From: Alteromonas indica
Lineage (GTDB): Bacteria > Pseudomonadota > Gammaproteobacteria > Enterobacterales > Alteromonadaceae
Direction: 5' to 3'
NCBI GenBank assembly: GCA_003056425.1
Contig: PYVY01000017.1
Span: forward strand, 35,673 to 99,672
Length of the DNA: 64,000 nucleotides
The stretch's first letter is position 1. Each line of letters begins with the position of its first letter. A program made the position numbers and the translations under genes. Shown one piece after another: positions 15,436-22,623 of the stretch. Under the pieces are notes generated by a model. It had not been told where the DNA came from. It worked only from the letters and a program-made list of their open reading frames with translations, and made no database searches.

Positions 15436-15786
15436 ATGAATATTCTCATATCATTTTTTGTTGCCCTGACACTGGCAGCTTCCGCTCACGCAGTTCAGTT
15501 GCGACAGCACGAGATTCTGATTTCGTCCAGCTCTACGGTCGAGATCCCCCTTACCAACAACCAAGACAATCCAATACTGGTCCGTGTCACGCCGCCTGAC
15601 GGAGTTCAGGCTTTCCCACGACGTATTCGACTTCTTCCCGGCGAACGCCAGGTCATCAAAGCCCGGATGATAGGAGACTTATCGGAAAACAGCAGGATGG
15701 CATTTAGCTACGCGGTCGAACGCCATCAAGAGCTCGGCTCCCATGCTCGGATTACGCTGAGGATTCCGATTAGGGAGGTGCGATAG
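15436..15786 (+). CDS. Short periplasmic chaperone-like protein (116 aa)
   Basis: The ATG at 15436 follows GGAGGTTCC and opens a signal peptide (MNILISFFVALTLAASAHA). The mature part has the immunoglobulin-like strand pattern of pilus chaperones, EIPLTNNQDNPILVRVTPPDG and FPRRIRLLPGERQVIKAR, where RLLPGE-QVIK corresponds to the donor-strand region. Normal chaperones have two domains and about 230 residues; this has only the first. Its stop overlaps the usher GTG start. Either it is a genuine single-domain form or a reduced remnant; the intact frame and coupling favour the former. Confidence 0.65.
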   Translation: MNILISFFVALTLAASAHAVQLRQHEILISSSSTVEIPLTNNQDNPILVRVTPPDGVQAFPRRIRLLPGERQVIKARMIGDLSENSRMAFSYAVERHQELGSHARITLRIPIREVR

Positions 15787-17912
15787 TGATTCACTTCCGA
15801 CGACTTTCACATGTGAAAGTTTTAGCGCTTGCCGGGGCATTGGTTACTTCTTCTCCTGCCGCAGTAGCGGACGATTATTTGATGGATTTCATAGTGAACG
15901 GCCAATTGAAAGGGGAGTTTCTGGTTTCACGTGATGGTGACGTAGCGACTGCTGAAGTGGCTTTGTGGCGGGCGGTAGGTGTGAATGCCGAGGCGGCACT
16001 ACCACTTGAGCGATTGAACGGATTGGGGAGGGTCAAAACTGTTTGGTCTACACAAAAGATATACCTCTACCCACACCGATTATCAAACAAGCTTGAACGC
16101 CTGGAACCGGAGGCGTTCATTGAGCCAGAGGTTTCATCACTCGATGTGAAATCCGTCGATTATAACCTTACGCATCATAGCCAGGCTGAGCAATCACTAG
16201 CCGGTTCAGTCATTGGAACGGGCCGCGTTGGAGATTTCGACCTAGACGTACGTGCCGGGCTCGGAGGGCATGAGTCGTATTTTTCATCTCAGTGGCATAA
16301 TGAAGACAGCCCCTATGTCAAAGATGTTGAGCTGGGACGCGTACAGCGGCACGGCTTCGATGGTATCTCCCTTACCAACGAGACCTACCTGGCTTCTGGC
16401 TCTTTTGCTACTGACCAGATAGAGCTGTACTGGCCCAGAGGCACCCGCGTTGATGTTTATCGTGACGGGGCGTATATCGAATCACTGGTTCTGGAGAGCG
16501 ATCCGTTTCCGTATGAAATCGAGTTGGACTATAGCAACAACCGGTACGAATTCCGCGCTGTGTTGCCGGATGGTCGTACCGATACCCGAACGGTAGAGAG
16601 AGCTATTTCCGGTCGGCTGGCTCCTGTGGGGCAGTTAAACTATCGGTTAGCTGCTGGTAGGTCGCCGGAGTCCGGAGAGTCTCTGGCAACGGGTTATTTA
16701 TCTTATGGCCTGACGAACGAGCTTTCCCTATTCGCTGGTCAGGACCACCAGGAGCGCGGCTACCTCTCGGCTCTGTATGTACGAGACAGTTTCTCTTTTG
16801 AACCAAGCTGGTTCGGAGGCAGCGGCTATACCGTCAACGGTTCTTGGCAGAGCGATGATTTTTCAGTGTTTGGCCGCGTTAGTGACCTGGATGACTACAA
16901 TCAACAATCTGTGAGTCTTTCATACCGTTCTCTTTTCCGGCCTTCGCTTCAGTATTCCTCTCGCTCGCACGATGGTTATGAAGTTCAAGAAATATCGCTA
17001 CGCACCTACCACAGTGCTTACCTGCGACAGCTTCGTTCATCAGTGTCGTTCTCACCGTACCTCTCCATGCGCGAACGTAACGGCGTTGATACCGAAGTTG
17101 TCGGAGGTCGGCTACTGGCGAATATGCCCCATGGATGGCAGGCTGTGGCGTCCTATGAGAGCGAGAGTTACGTTTCCACGCTGGATAGCATGCAGCGCTT
17201 TCAAGGGGAAATATCCAAGCGGTTTGGTCTGGGAAGGCTGACCTACCGTCATACTGCCATAGACTATGGCCGAGGCTGGGCGACGCAGCAACAAAGTATT
17301 CGAGCAGATATATGGAATTGGAAGTTCGCCGCTCTGTCTGCTGCTATAAATCGCTCGTCTACTGGCGAGAAGAGCTTTGCGTTTTCGATCAGCGGATCTT
17401 TTGGACGCTCTGGATTTACTCGAATTCCCCAGCGGAATCAGGCCACACTAGAGTTGACTACTTGTCGTGATGAGAACGCAGATGGTATTTGCCAATCTGA
17501 TGAGCCAGAGGTTACTGGTATCACAGCTCGGGTAGGCGAACGAAGTGTAGTCACACCTGCAATTGTGGATTCACTAACACCCTATCGTCGATACGATGTC
17601 GAGGTTTCCGGCGATTTTGGGCTGTCTCCTCGGTATAGGGCGGTTGAGTCTGGTCGATTAGTTCGGGGGGGTGTCAACCGCCTGCGACTTCCGTTGTCCG
17701 AAATTCGTGAAGTGGAAGGCCAATTAGAGAATGATGGTATTCGCGTCGCTTTGATAGACAAATCCACTGGAAATGTTCTGAGCGAACAAACTACCAACTT
17801 TGGTGGCTGGTATCTGTTCTACGCGCCTGAACACAAAGAGGTTGAGGTTGTCCGAGCTGATGATATAAATCTTTCACATGTGAAAGAAAATGAATCTGGA
17901 GCAAAGTCATGA
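15786..17912 (+). CDS. Outer-membrane usher (TcfC/CS1-like), compact
   Basis: This should be the beta-barrel pore that assembles the pilus. The start is GTG at 15786 with GGGAGGTG upstream. After a signal region it has an N-terminal domain (YLMDFIVNGQLKGEFLV), a plug-like part with WPRGTRVDVYRDGAYIES and SNNRYEFRAVLPDGRTDTR, many alternating barrel strands such as SLFAGQDHQERGYLSALYV, and a C-terminal domain with CRDENADGICQSDEP. At 708 residues it is shorter than most ushers. The palindrome CTTTCACATGTGAAAG lies near both ends of the gene and encodes LSHVK each time. No tip adhesin gene follows. Confidence 0.8.
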   Translation: MIHFRRLSHVKVLALAGALVTSSPAAVADDYLMDFIVNGQLKGEFLVSRDGDVATAEVALWRAVGVNAEAALPLERLNGLGRVKTVWSTQKIYLYPHRLSNKLERLEPEAFIEPEVSSLDVKSVDYNLTHHSQAEQSLAGSVIGTGRVGDFDLDVRAGLGGHESYFSSQWHNEDSPYVKDVELGRVQRHGFDGISLTNETYLASGSFATDQIELYWPRGTRVDVYRDGAYIESLVLESDPFPYEIELDYSNNRYEFRAVLPDGRTDTRTVERAISGRLAPVGQLNYRLAAGRSPESGESLATGYLSYGLTNELSLFAGQDHQERGYLSALYVRDSFSFEPSWFGGSGYTVNGSWQSDDFSVFGRVSDLDDYNQQSVSLSYRSLFRPSLQYSSRSHDGYEVQEISLRTYHSAYLRQLRSSVSFSPYLSMRERNGVDTEVVGGRLLANMPHGWQAVASYESESYVSTLDSMQRFQGEISKRFGLGRLTYRHTAIDYGRGWATQQQSIRADIWNWKFAALSAAINRSSTGEKSFAFSISGSFGRSGFTRIPQRNQATLELTTCRDENADGICQSDEPEVTGITARVGERSVVTPAIVDSLTPYRRYDVEVSGDFGLSPRYRAVESGRLVRGGVNRLRLPLSEIREVEGQLENDGIRVALIDKSTGNVLSEQTTNFGGWYLFYAPEHKEVEVVRADDINLSHVKENESGAKS
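15804..15819. repeat. Palindrome copy 5, inside the 5' end of the usher gene
   Basis: Perfect copy, 18 bp with flanking A and T, starting 18 bp after the first base of the usher gene. It encodes part of the signal-peptide region (LSHVK). Confidence 0.8.
17871..17886. repeat. Palindrome copy 6, inside the 3' end of the usher gene
   Basis: Perfect copy ending 27 bp before the end of the usher gene and encoding LSHVK near the C-terminus. Confidence 0.8.
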
Positions 17913-18025
17913 TAGCTGCACTTACTGGATACAGCCTGTTCATTATAGGTGTACTGGCAATTTGTGGTGCCGCGTATTTTTGGTCAGAGCCTCTTGAGAA
18001 GTGGTTCCGCAAAACGTTTAAATAG
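17909..18025 (+). CDS. Small membrane protein (38 aa) coupled to the usher
   Basis: The ATG overlaps the usher stop (ATGA) and the frame ends in TAG at 18025. The product, starting MIAALTGYSLFIIGVLAI, is one membrane helix with a short basic tail. The overlap suggests translation along with the usher. No family recognised. Confidence 0.5.
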   Translation: MIAALTGYSLFIIGVLAICGAAYFWSEPLEKWFRKTFK

Positions 18026-18037
18026 TTGAGATGAATT

Positions 18038-18265
18038 ATGAACGAAAAACAATCGCCAGTATGCCCTAACTGCAAGTCTGACAACCTTTCATTTGAAACG
18101 AAACATGTCCAGTACAAGGGGATAGAAGTTCAATGCGTGAAAGGGTGGCACTGCCTCTGCGGAAATGTAGTGCTGGATGCCGATGAAGCAGCCCGGATAA
18201 AAAATGAGTACCAGGATTGCCAAGCATTCTGGAACGCTGTTGATCGGATTTCTACAGGAAGATAA
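18038..18265 (+). CDS. YgiT-type zinc-finger protein (75 aa)
   Basis: The protein has two Cys pairs, CPNC near residue 9 and CLCG near residue 40, separated by strands (FETKHVQYKGIEVQCVKGWHC), as in the zinc-binding N-terminal domain of MqsA/YgiT antitoxins. It lacks the C-terminal helix-turn-helix of full MqsA and no MqsR-like toxin precedes it. The start follows TTGAGATGAATT, only 12 bp after the 38-codon gene. The partner could be the gene at 18268, which starts 2 bp after its stop. Confidence 0.55.
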   Translation: MNEKQSPVCPNCKSDNLSFETKHVQYKGIEVQCVKGWHCLCGNVVLDADEAARIKNEYQDCQAFWNAVDRISTGR

Positions 18266-18267
18266 AT

Positions 18268-18666
18268 ATGTTGGTCACAGTGCCCAATCCCGACGACTTG
18301 CTCGATCTACAGCTCTTTTCTCTGGAAAGTCTCCGTGCGGAGCACGGCAAAGAGGTTGTGATGCACCTCCGAAGGCTGGCGATACGCAAGATCTTCAAAG
18401 GACTCAGGCCAGAGGAGGAGGGCTTTCGGTCGGTCCAAGGCCCCATGGTCAAGCCTGGTGCTGAGATAGAACTTCCCGCTAATGGAATCATTGTTGGACT
18501 CGACTATCTCCGTGCCAACTATGATCAGCGAGCTGCTCCAGCGATGAAAGTTCCGTCATTCCAAGTTGAGCTTACTGCTTGGACTATCGTGAGGGGGCTA
18601 CTGCTTCCCGCCTACAAGTCCGCAAGTATTGAACAGATGAGGAGCTGGCTTCAGGCATCGTCCTGA
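18268..18666 (+). CDS. Hypothetical protein (132 aa), paired with the zinc-finger gene
   Basis: The gene starts 2 bp after the zinc-finger gene, with CAGGAAGATAA as ribosome site. The protein is soluble, with a charged helical first half (SLRAEHGKEVVMHLRRLAIRKIFKGL), a middle with PGAEIELPANGIIVGLDYLRANYD and a hydrophobic last third. I do not recognise it. Its 3' end overlaps by 16 bp a small gene on the opposite strand (18651-18785). A toxin or regulator role beside a YgiT-like protein is possible but not shown. Confidence 0.55.
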   Translation: MLVTVPNPDDLLDLQLFSLESLRAEHGKEVVMHLRRLAIRKIFKGLRPEEEGFRSVQGPMVKPGAEIELPANGIIVGLDYLRANYDQRAAPAMKVPSFQVELTAWTIVRGLLLPAYKSASIEQMRSWLQASS

Positions 18667-18785
18667 TCCTCATCATGTTTCTCGGCGCACGCTATCTCTT
18701 TGAGCATCCTTTCAGCTTTGACCTGCGCAGCCTCAACGATTTCGGGCTTTTCAGTTTCCAGAATTTCTTCTAATGTCCTCGCCAT
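18651..18785 (-). CDS. Small protein resembling the N-terminus of XRE-type antitoxins (44 aa)
   Basis: The 44-codon frame has ATG at 18785 behind TGGGAGT and ends in TGA at 18651. Its start, MARTLEEILETEKPEIVEAA then QVKAERMLKEI, looks like the leading helices of short HigA/XRE antitoxins, but the helix-turn-helix that normally follows is missing and the tail is acidic. It may be a trimmed antitoxin or an unrelated small protein. Confidence 0.4.
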   Translation of the reverse strand: MARTLEEILETEKPEIVEAAQVKAERMLKEIACAEKHDEDQDDA

Positions 18786-18844
18786 TTCATTACTCCCAAT
18801 ATATCTGCGAATGCTACACAAAATTATTGTAGCATCTGGCTCTT

Positions 18845-18870
18845 TGCGCCCAAAACGGACAGAAACGCAT
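18845..18870 (+). promoter_or_regulatory. AcaCD-like activator box G (excisionase)
   Basis: The site reads TGCGCCCAAAACGGACA then GAAACGCATG. It lies 58-70 bp before the two possible starts of the excisionase gene. In SGI1 the xis promoter is likewise activated by AcaCD, to my knowledge. Confidence 0.6.
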
Positions 18871-18940
18871 GGGGGCTATCCAGGTCTGATACTGCATCAT
18901 AAACCCATCAGAACGAAATCAACGCAGTGTGGGTAGAACG

Positions 18941-19312
18941 ATGTCCGAAGCAGAACAACTTTCCTTCGTCATGAGCGAACTGGCTGAGATAAAGCAGTTG
19001 CTGGCTCAGTTCGTTGATAATGCAGTCAATGAAAACGAGAGGCCAGCTTTACCGTTGCCCGATAAAGAGTATCTGACAGTTGATGAAGCCGCAGCTTTAA
19101 TTGGTGCAAAACGAAGTTACATTTATCGTCTTACCCATGAAAAACGCATTTCGTTCACAAAGCCTGGTGGAAACCGCGTGTTGATCAAGCGCTCAGACCT
19201 TCTCGCTTGGGTAGAAGGTAACCGTGTGAAGTCCCAGGGGGAGATCAACGATGAAATATCAAACTTTATGACAAACTCCCGGCGTCGTGGCCGCCAAACC
19301 ACTAGACGGTAG
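18941..19312 (+). CDS. xis: Excisionase / winged helix-turn-helix recombination directionality factor
   Basis: A helix-turn-helix of the MerR/excisionase type (HTH_17) fills residues 35-90: EYLTVDEAAALIGAKRSYIY, then RLTHEKRISFTKPGG and VLIKRSDLLAWVE. The N-terminal 30 residues form a charged helix and the C-terminus is very basic (RRRGRQTTRR). Two starts are possible, ATG 18941 or the frame's earlier codon at 18929. The gene converges on the integrase gene and their ends overlap by 11 bp. With box G upstream, excision would be induced when a helper activator is present. Confidence 0.75.
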   Translation: MSEAEQLSFVMSELAEIKQLLAQFVDNAVNENERPALPLPDKEYLTVDEAAALIGAKRSYIYRLTHEKRISFTKPGGNRVLIKRSDLLAWVEGNRVKSQGEINDEISNFMTNSRRRGRQTTRR

Positions 19313-20522
19313 TTCCGATGGTCGATTGCCCGCACCGAGGGCAAACGTCACCGTCATGTTCGCGTTCCGAGAAGATGTCTGGAAAGCTCCTCATGGCAAT
19401 CACTCGGCGGCTTTCGAGAATGTCTGCATAAATTTCGGTAGTTCTGAGTTCGCTATGGCCTAGTAGCCTGGACAGTGAATATATGTCCACCCCTCGATTG
19501 AGTTGTGCTACGGCAAATGTATGTCTCCCAGCGTGGAAAGTAACGTGTTTTGTTATCCCAGCTCTCATTGCCCATTGCAGCAGCGCCACGTTGAAGTAGC
19601 TATTGTATTTGAGGCCGGTAAACACTCGATCTTCCGGTTTCTCCCTCTTCTCTACATCCAATAACCTAACGGCTGAGTCCGGGAGGTCCAGATACACCAG
19701 GGAATTCCCTCCATTTTTGAGCTTCTGTTGGTCAAAAATAACTCGATAGTGCCCAGGCTCAAACTCCTCGATTTCGCTCCACGTAAGTTTGTTGATGTCG
19801 CTCCATCGGAGGCCGGTAGTACAACTGAACAAAAAGGCACGTTTAAGAACATCATAACGACATTCTGCCTTTGTCATGGCACGAACCTCATCCAACGTTA
19901 GGTAGGTTCGCTTGGTGTTCTCAGCTTTGACGCTTTTTACCCGTTGAACCGGGTTGTCCCTGATCATTCCCTCTCGAAATGCTTCATTCAGAGCAGCCCG
20001 GATCTTATTGAAGTAGCTCGATGCAGTATTCTTTGCGAGCCGGGATTTCGATTTGGTGAGCTTTTCCTCCAGTAAGTACTTCCGGAACCCTTCTAGGAAC
20101 GGCTTATCAATCTCCTCAAAGGTGAGTTCGGCTCTGCCGTGGTAGTTTCTGAGGTGCTTACCTGCCGAGATCCAGATTGAATAATTAGATGCGCTTCCGG
20201 ACTCTTTGGTCGAGGTTAATTGGTCATAGTAGTCAAAGAAGCTTGAGGCCAGCTTCACGCGGTCTTCAAGCTGGAATTTGTTGGAATGCGATTCAACGAG
20301 GCGTGCAGATTTTGCAGCTTCGGCCTGGCGCATCATTTCCTTGTTGTGTTGCCTCTCAGCCTGCGTCTTAGGGTTGTGATACACGTACAGCCTAAGAGGC
20401 TCATAATCCCGCTTAGGTCTCTTCTTGCCATCCTTACCTTCGACCACACCGTAGTAGTAGACCAGCCGAAGCTCCTGAAGCCCCTTCGAGTTGGGGTTTC
20501 GCTTGTTAACAGATATTTTCAT
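19302..20522 (-). CDS. int: Tyrosine recombinase/integrase of Bacteroidota-like type
   Basis: This 406-residue integrase should recombine the element with the 3' end of mnmE. It has an N-terminal arm-binding region (LRLYVYHNPKTQAERQHNKE), a SAM-like core-binding domain (about 95-205), and the catalytic domain with GLRWSDI (Arg), HAGRHTFA (His-x-x-Arg), LLGHSELRTTEIY (His and nucleophile Tyr). The N-terminal style, with PKT-x-E-x-x-HNKE, is one I associate with integrases of Bacteroidota transposons, unlike the usual P4-type integrases of proteobacterial islands. It starts 204 bp from the mnmE stop, behind a nested inverted repeat. Confidence 0.9.
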   Translation of the reverse strand: MKISVNKRNPNSKGLQELRLVYYYGVVEGKDGKKRPKRDYEPLRLYVYHNPKTQAERQHNKEMMRQAEAAKSARLVESHSNKFQLEDRVKLASSFFDYYDQLTSTKESGSASNYSIWISAGKHLRNYHGRAELTFEEIDKPFLEGFRKYLLEEKLTKSKSRLAKNTASSYFNKIRAALNEAFREGMIRDNPVQRVKSVKAENTKRTYLTLDEVRAMTKAECRYDVLKRAFLFSCTTGLRWSDINKLTWSEIEEFEPGHYRVIFDQQKLKNGGNSLVYLDLPDSAVRLLDVEKREKPEDRVFTGLKYNSYFNVALLQWAMRAGITKHVTFHAGRHTFAVAQLNRGVDIYSLSRLLGHSELRTTEIYADILESRRVIAMRSFPDIFSEREHDGDVCPRCGQSTIGTTV

Positions 20523-20538
20523 TTTTTGCTCTAACTTT

Positions 20539-20582
20539 GATCCCGTTGCTCCAGAATTCTAACCCTGGAGCAAATAGGGATC
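20539..20582. repeat. Nested inverted repeat upstream of the integrase gene
   Basis: GATCCC (20539-20544) pairs with GGGATC (20577-20582), and inside it GCTCCAG (20548-20554) with CTGGAGC (20565-20571). It lies 17 bp upstream of the integrase start, where it could be an operator, an integrase arm site, or a leader hairpin. Confidence 0.6.
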
Positions 20583-20726
20583 AATTTATAGTGAAACAGA
20601 GCTAACTAGTTCAAAACCCCGAAAAGGTATTTTTAGAAGAGCAGAGAATTAAATCCTTATAAAACAATATGTTAGTTTGATATGGTTTGATAGGTTTTAC
20701 GGGGCTTTGCCGCTTCAGAATGAGGT

Positions 20727-20744
20727 TCACTTCCCAATACAAAA
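20727..20744 (-). other. Attachment site at the 3' end of mnmE
   Basis: The last 18 bases of mnmE on the minus strand read TTTTGTATTGGGAAGTGA, encoding FCIGK and the stop. This is the segment used as attachment site by SGI1-type islands (TTCTGTATTGGGAAGTAA from memory). The gene stays intact after insertion. The matching second copy should be at the far left end of the element, outside the window. Confidence 0.7.
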
Positions 20745-22115
20745 AGAAGAGAAGATTTGCCCCAGTAGGTCATCTGAGGTGAATTCGCCGGTAATCTCTG
20801 TAAGTGCCTGGTGCGCGAGCCGTAACTCTTCAGCTAACAGTTCACCAGCCTGGTTTTGCTCTAGCTGCTGCTGGCCATTGTTAATATGTTCACTGGCCTT
20901 AGCCAAGGCGTCCAAATGGCGTCGACGGGCAATAAACTGTCCTTCCGTCGTCGTATCCAGGCCCATAGTTGAGGCCAGGTGATCCCGCAGTTCAGCCACG
21001 CCTGCACCGGTTTGCGCTGACAAACCAATTACCGTGACATCGCCATGGGCGGTATTCAGTACTTGCTGGGCCACTGCTTCACCTGATAGATCAGCTTTAT
21101 TGCGCACCACTGTAGTCGGTATATTGGCCGGTAATCTAGCCATAAACTCAGGCCAGATTTCATAAGGGTCAATAACCGATGTTTGAGTACTGTCAACCAC
21201 AAATAGTACGCGGTCAGCGTCGGCTATAGCCTGCCATGCGCGCTCAATACCTATTTTTTCTACCTGATCAGGGCTATCGCGCAGCCCGGCGGTATCAATA
21301 ATGTGTACTGGCATACCGTTGATATGGATATGCTCTTTGAGTACATCCCGGGTAGTACCGGCTATGTCCGTAACAATAGCACTGTCCCGGCCGGCCAGGG
21401 CGTTAAGCAAACTGGATTTACCCGCATTAGGACGTCCGGCGATAACAATCTGCATTCCTTCGCGCAGCAACGTACCTTGTTTAGCCTGGCTTTGCACGGT
21501 GGCCAGCGAAGCAATAATTGTGGTCAGATCGCCGCTTACTTTACCATCTGATAAAAAGTCGATTTCTTCGTCTGGGAAATCTATAGCGGCTTCTACGTAC
21601 ATCCGCAGGTGCACAATCTGATCTGACAAGGTACTAATAGCTTTAGAAAATTCGCCTTGTAATGAACGCAGCGCGCTTCGCGCCGCTTGCTGTGAACTGG
21701 CATCAATTAAATCGGCAATGGCTTCTGCTTGGGCCAAATCAAGCTTATCGTTCATAAACGCCTGCTCGCTAAACTCGCCGGGGCGAGCTAACCGGGTGCC
21801 GGGTGTTTTAAGCACCGCATCAATTAGCATGTCCATGACAATTTGTCCGCCATGGCCCTGTAACTCAAGTACATCCTCACCGGTAAATGAATTAGGGCCT
21901 TTAAAGAACAGGGCGATACCCTGGTCGATTATCGTGCCCGTTTCATCAAAAAACGGCGTATACGTGGCAACGCGGGGCGTTAACGCTGCCGTGATAACAG
22001 TCTCGGCCACCATAGCCGCCTTGGGCCCTGATACGCGCACAATGCCCACACCACCGCGTCCTGGTGCGGTGGCCTGCGCGACTATAGTTTCGCTAAAAGA
22101 TGACTGCACTGACAT
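20727..22115 (-). CDS. mnmE: tRNA modification GTPase MnmE (TrmE)
   Basis: MnmE works with MnmG to modify uridine 34 of certain tRNAs. The N-terminal formyl-THF-binding domain (TIVAQATAPGRGGVGIVRVSG), the G domain with GRPNAGKSSLLNAL (about residue 225), DIAGTTRD, DTAGLRD and NKAD, and the C-terminal FCIGK are all present; 462 residues is normal. Its 3' end is the integration site of the neighbouring element and is fully preserved. Unusually, yajQ sits between it and yidC, with only 4 bp between yajQ and mnmE. Confidence 0.97.
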   Translation of the reverse strand: MSVQSSFSETIVAQATAPGRGGVGIVRVSGPKAAMVAETVITAALTPRVATYTPFFDETGTIIDQGIALFFKGPNSFTGEDVLELQGHGGQIVMDMLIDAVLKTPGTRLARPGEFSEQAFMNDKLDLAQAEAIADLIDASSQQAARSALRSLQGEFSKAISTLSDQIVHLRMYVEAAIDFPDEEIDFLSDGKVSGDLTTIIASLATVQSQAKQGTLLREGMQIVIAGRPNAGKSSLLNALAGRDSAIVTDIAGTTRDVLKEHIHINGMPVHIIDTAGLRDSPDQVEKIGIERAWQAIADADRVLFVVDSTQTSVIDPYEIWPEFMARLPANIPTTVVRNKADLSGEAVAQQVLNTAHGDVTVIGLSAQTGAGVAELRDHLASTMGLDTTTEGQFIARRRHLDALAKASEHINNGQQQLEQNQAGELLAEELRLAHQALTEITGEFTSDDLLGQIFSSFCIGK

Positions 22116-22119
22116 AACA

Positions 22120-22602
22120 TTAATCGCGGAAATTATTAAACTGGAAAGGTTGCCCGAAGTCCTGCGCTTTTATGGAGGCGATAGCTTCTTGCAAGTCATC
22201 ACGCTTCTTGCCGGTAACCCGTAATTGTTCACCTTGAATTGAAGCCTGAACTTTGATTTTGGCTTCTTTAAGGTGCTTAACAATCTTTTTAGCGACAGGT
22301 TGCTCAATACCCTGTTTAAACACAATGGTTTGGCGACAGGTTCTGCCGTGTTGGTCCATCGGCTTCAGCTCTAAAGCAGAGGTGTCCAGGTTACGCTTAG
22401 CACAGGCGCCGCGAAATAACGATTCCATTTGCTGTAGCTGAAATTCCGCCTGAGCGGTCATTAGTACCGTTTTATCTTTATATTCAAAGCTGGCGTCTAC
22501 ATCGCGAAAATCAAAGCGCGTGGCTAGTTCTTTGTTTGCATTACTGGTGGCGTTACGAACTTCTTCCATATTGATTTCGGATACAATATCAAATGAAGGC
22601 AT
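22120..22602 (-). CDS. yajQ: YajQ-family nucleotide-binding protein
   Basis: The 160-residue protein begins MPSFDIVSEINMEEVRNA, the usual YajQ start, with an AGGAG site before the ATG at 22602; an upstream ATG at 22623 is less likely. Typical segments are STRFDF-like TRFDFRDV, KQGIEQPVAKKIVKHLK and KIKVQASIQGEQLRVTGKKRDDLQ. YajQ proteins form two ferredoxin-like domains that bind nucleotides, and in Xanthomonas cyclic di-GMP. Its position between yidC and mnmE is not the usual one. Confidence 0.93.
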   Translation of the reverse strand: MPSFDIVSEINMEEVRNATSNANKELATRFDFRDVDASFEYKDKTVLMTAQAEFQLQQMESLFRGACAKRNLDTSALELKPMDQHGRTCRQTIVFKQGIEQPVAKKIVKHLKEAKIKVQASIQGEQLRVTGKKRDDLQEAIASIKAQDFGQPFQFNNFRD

Positions 22603-22623
22603 AGGGTTAGCTCCTAATGACAA

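Larger units (their letters stand above)
1..20744. mobile_element. Integrative and mobilizable element inserted at the 3' end of mnmE (left end outside window)
   Basis: The stretch carries a tyrosine integrase and an excisionase next to the mnmE 3' end, a MOBF relaxase with coupling protein, an IncQ-like repA/repC replicon with iterons, a pilus cluster and many small unknown genes. Repeated regulatory boxes and palindromes occur throughout it and were not seen in the core genome to the right. The right boundary is the last 18 bp of mnmE. No second copy of that 18-bp sequence was seen in the left 20 kb, so the other end lies outside the window. No VirB-like pilus or mating-pair genes are seen, so within this window it looks mobilizable rather than self-transmissible. 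Confidence 0.85.
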
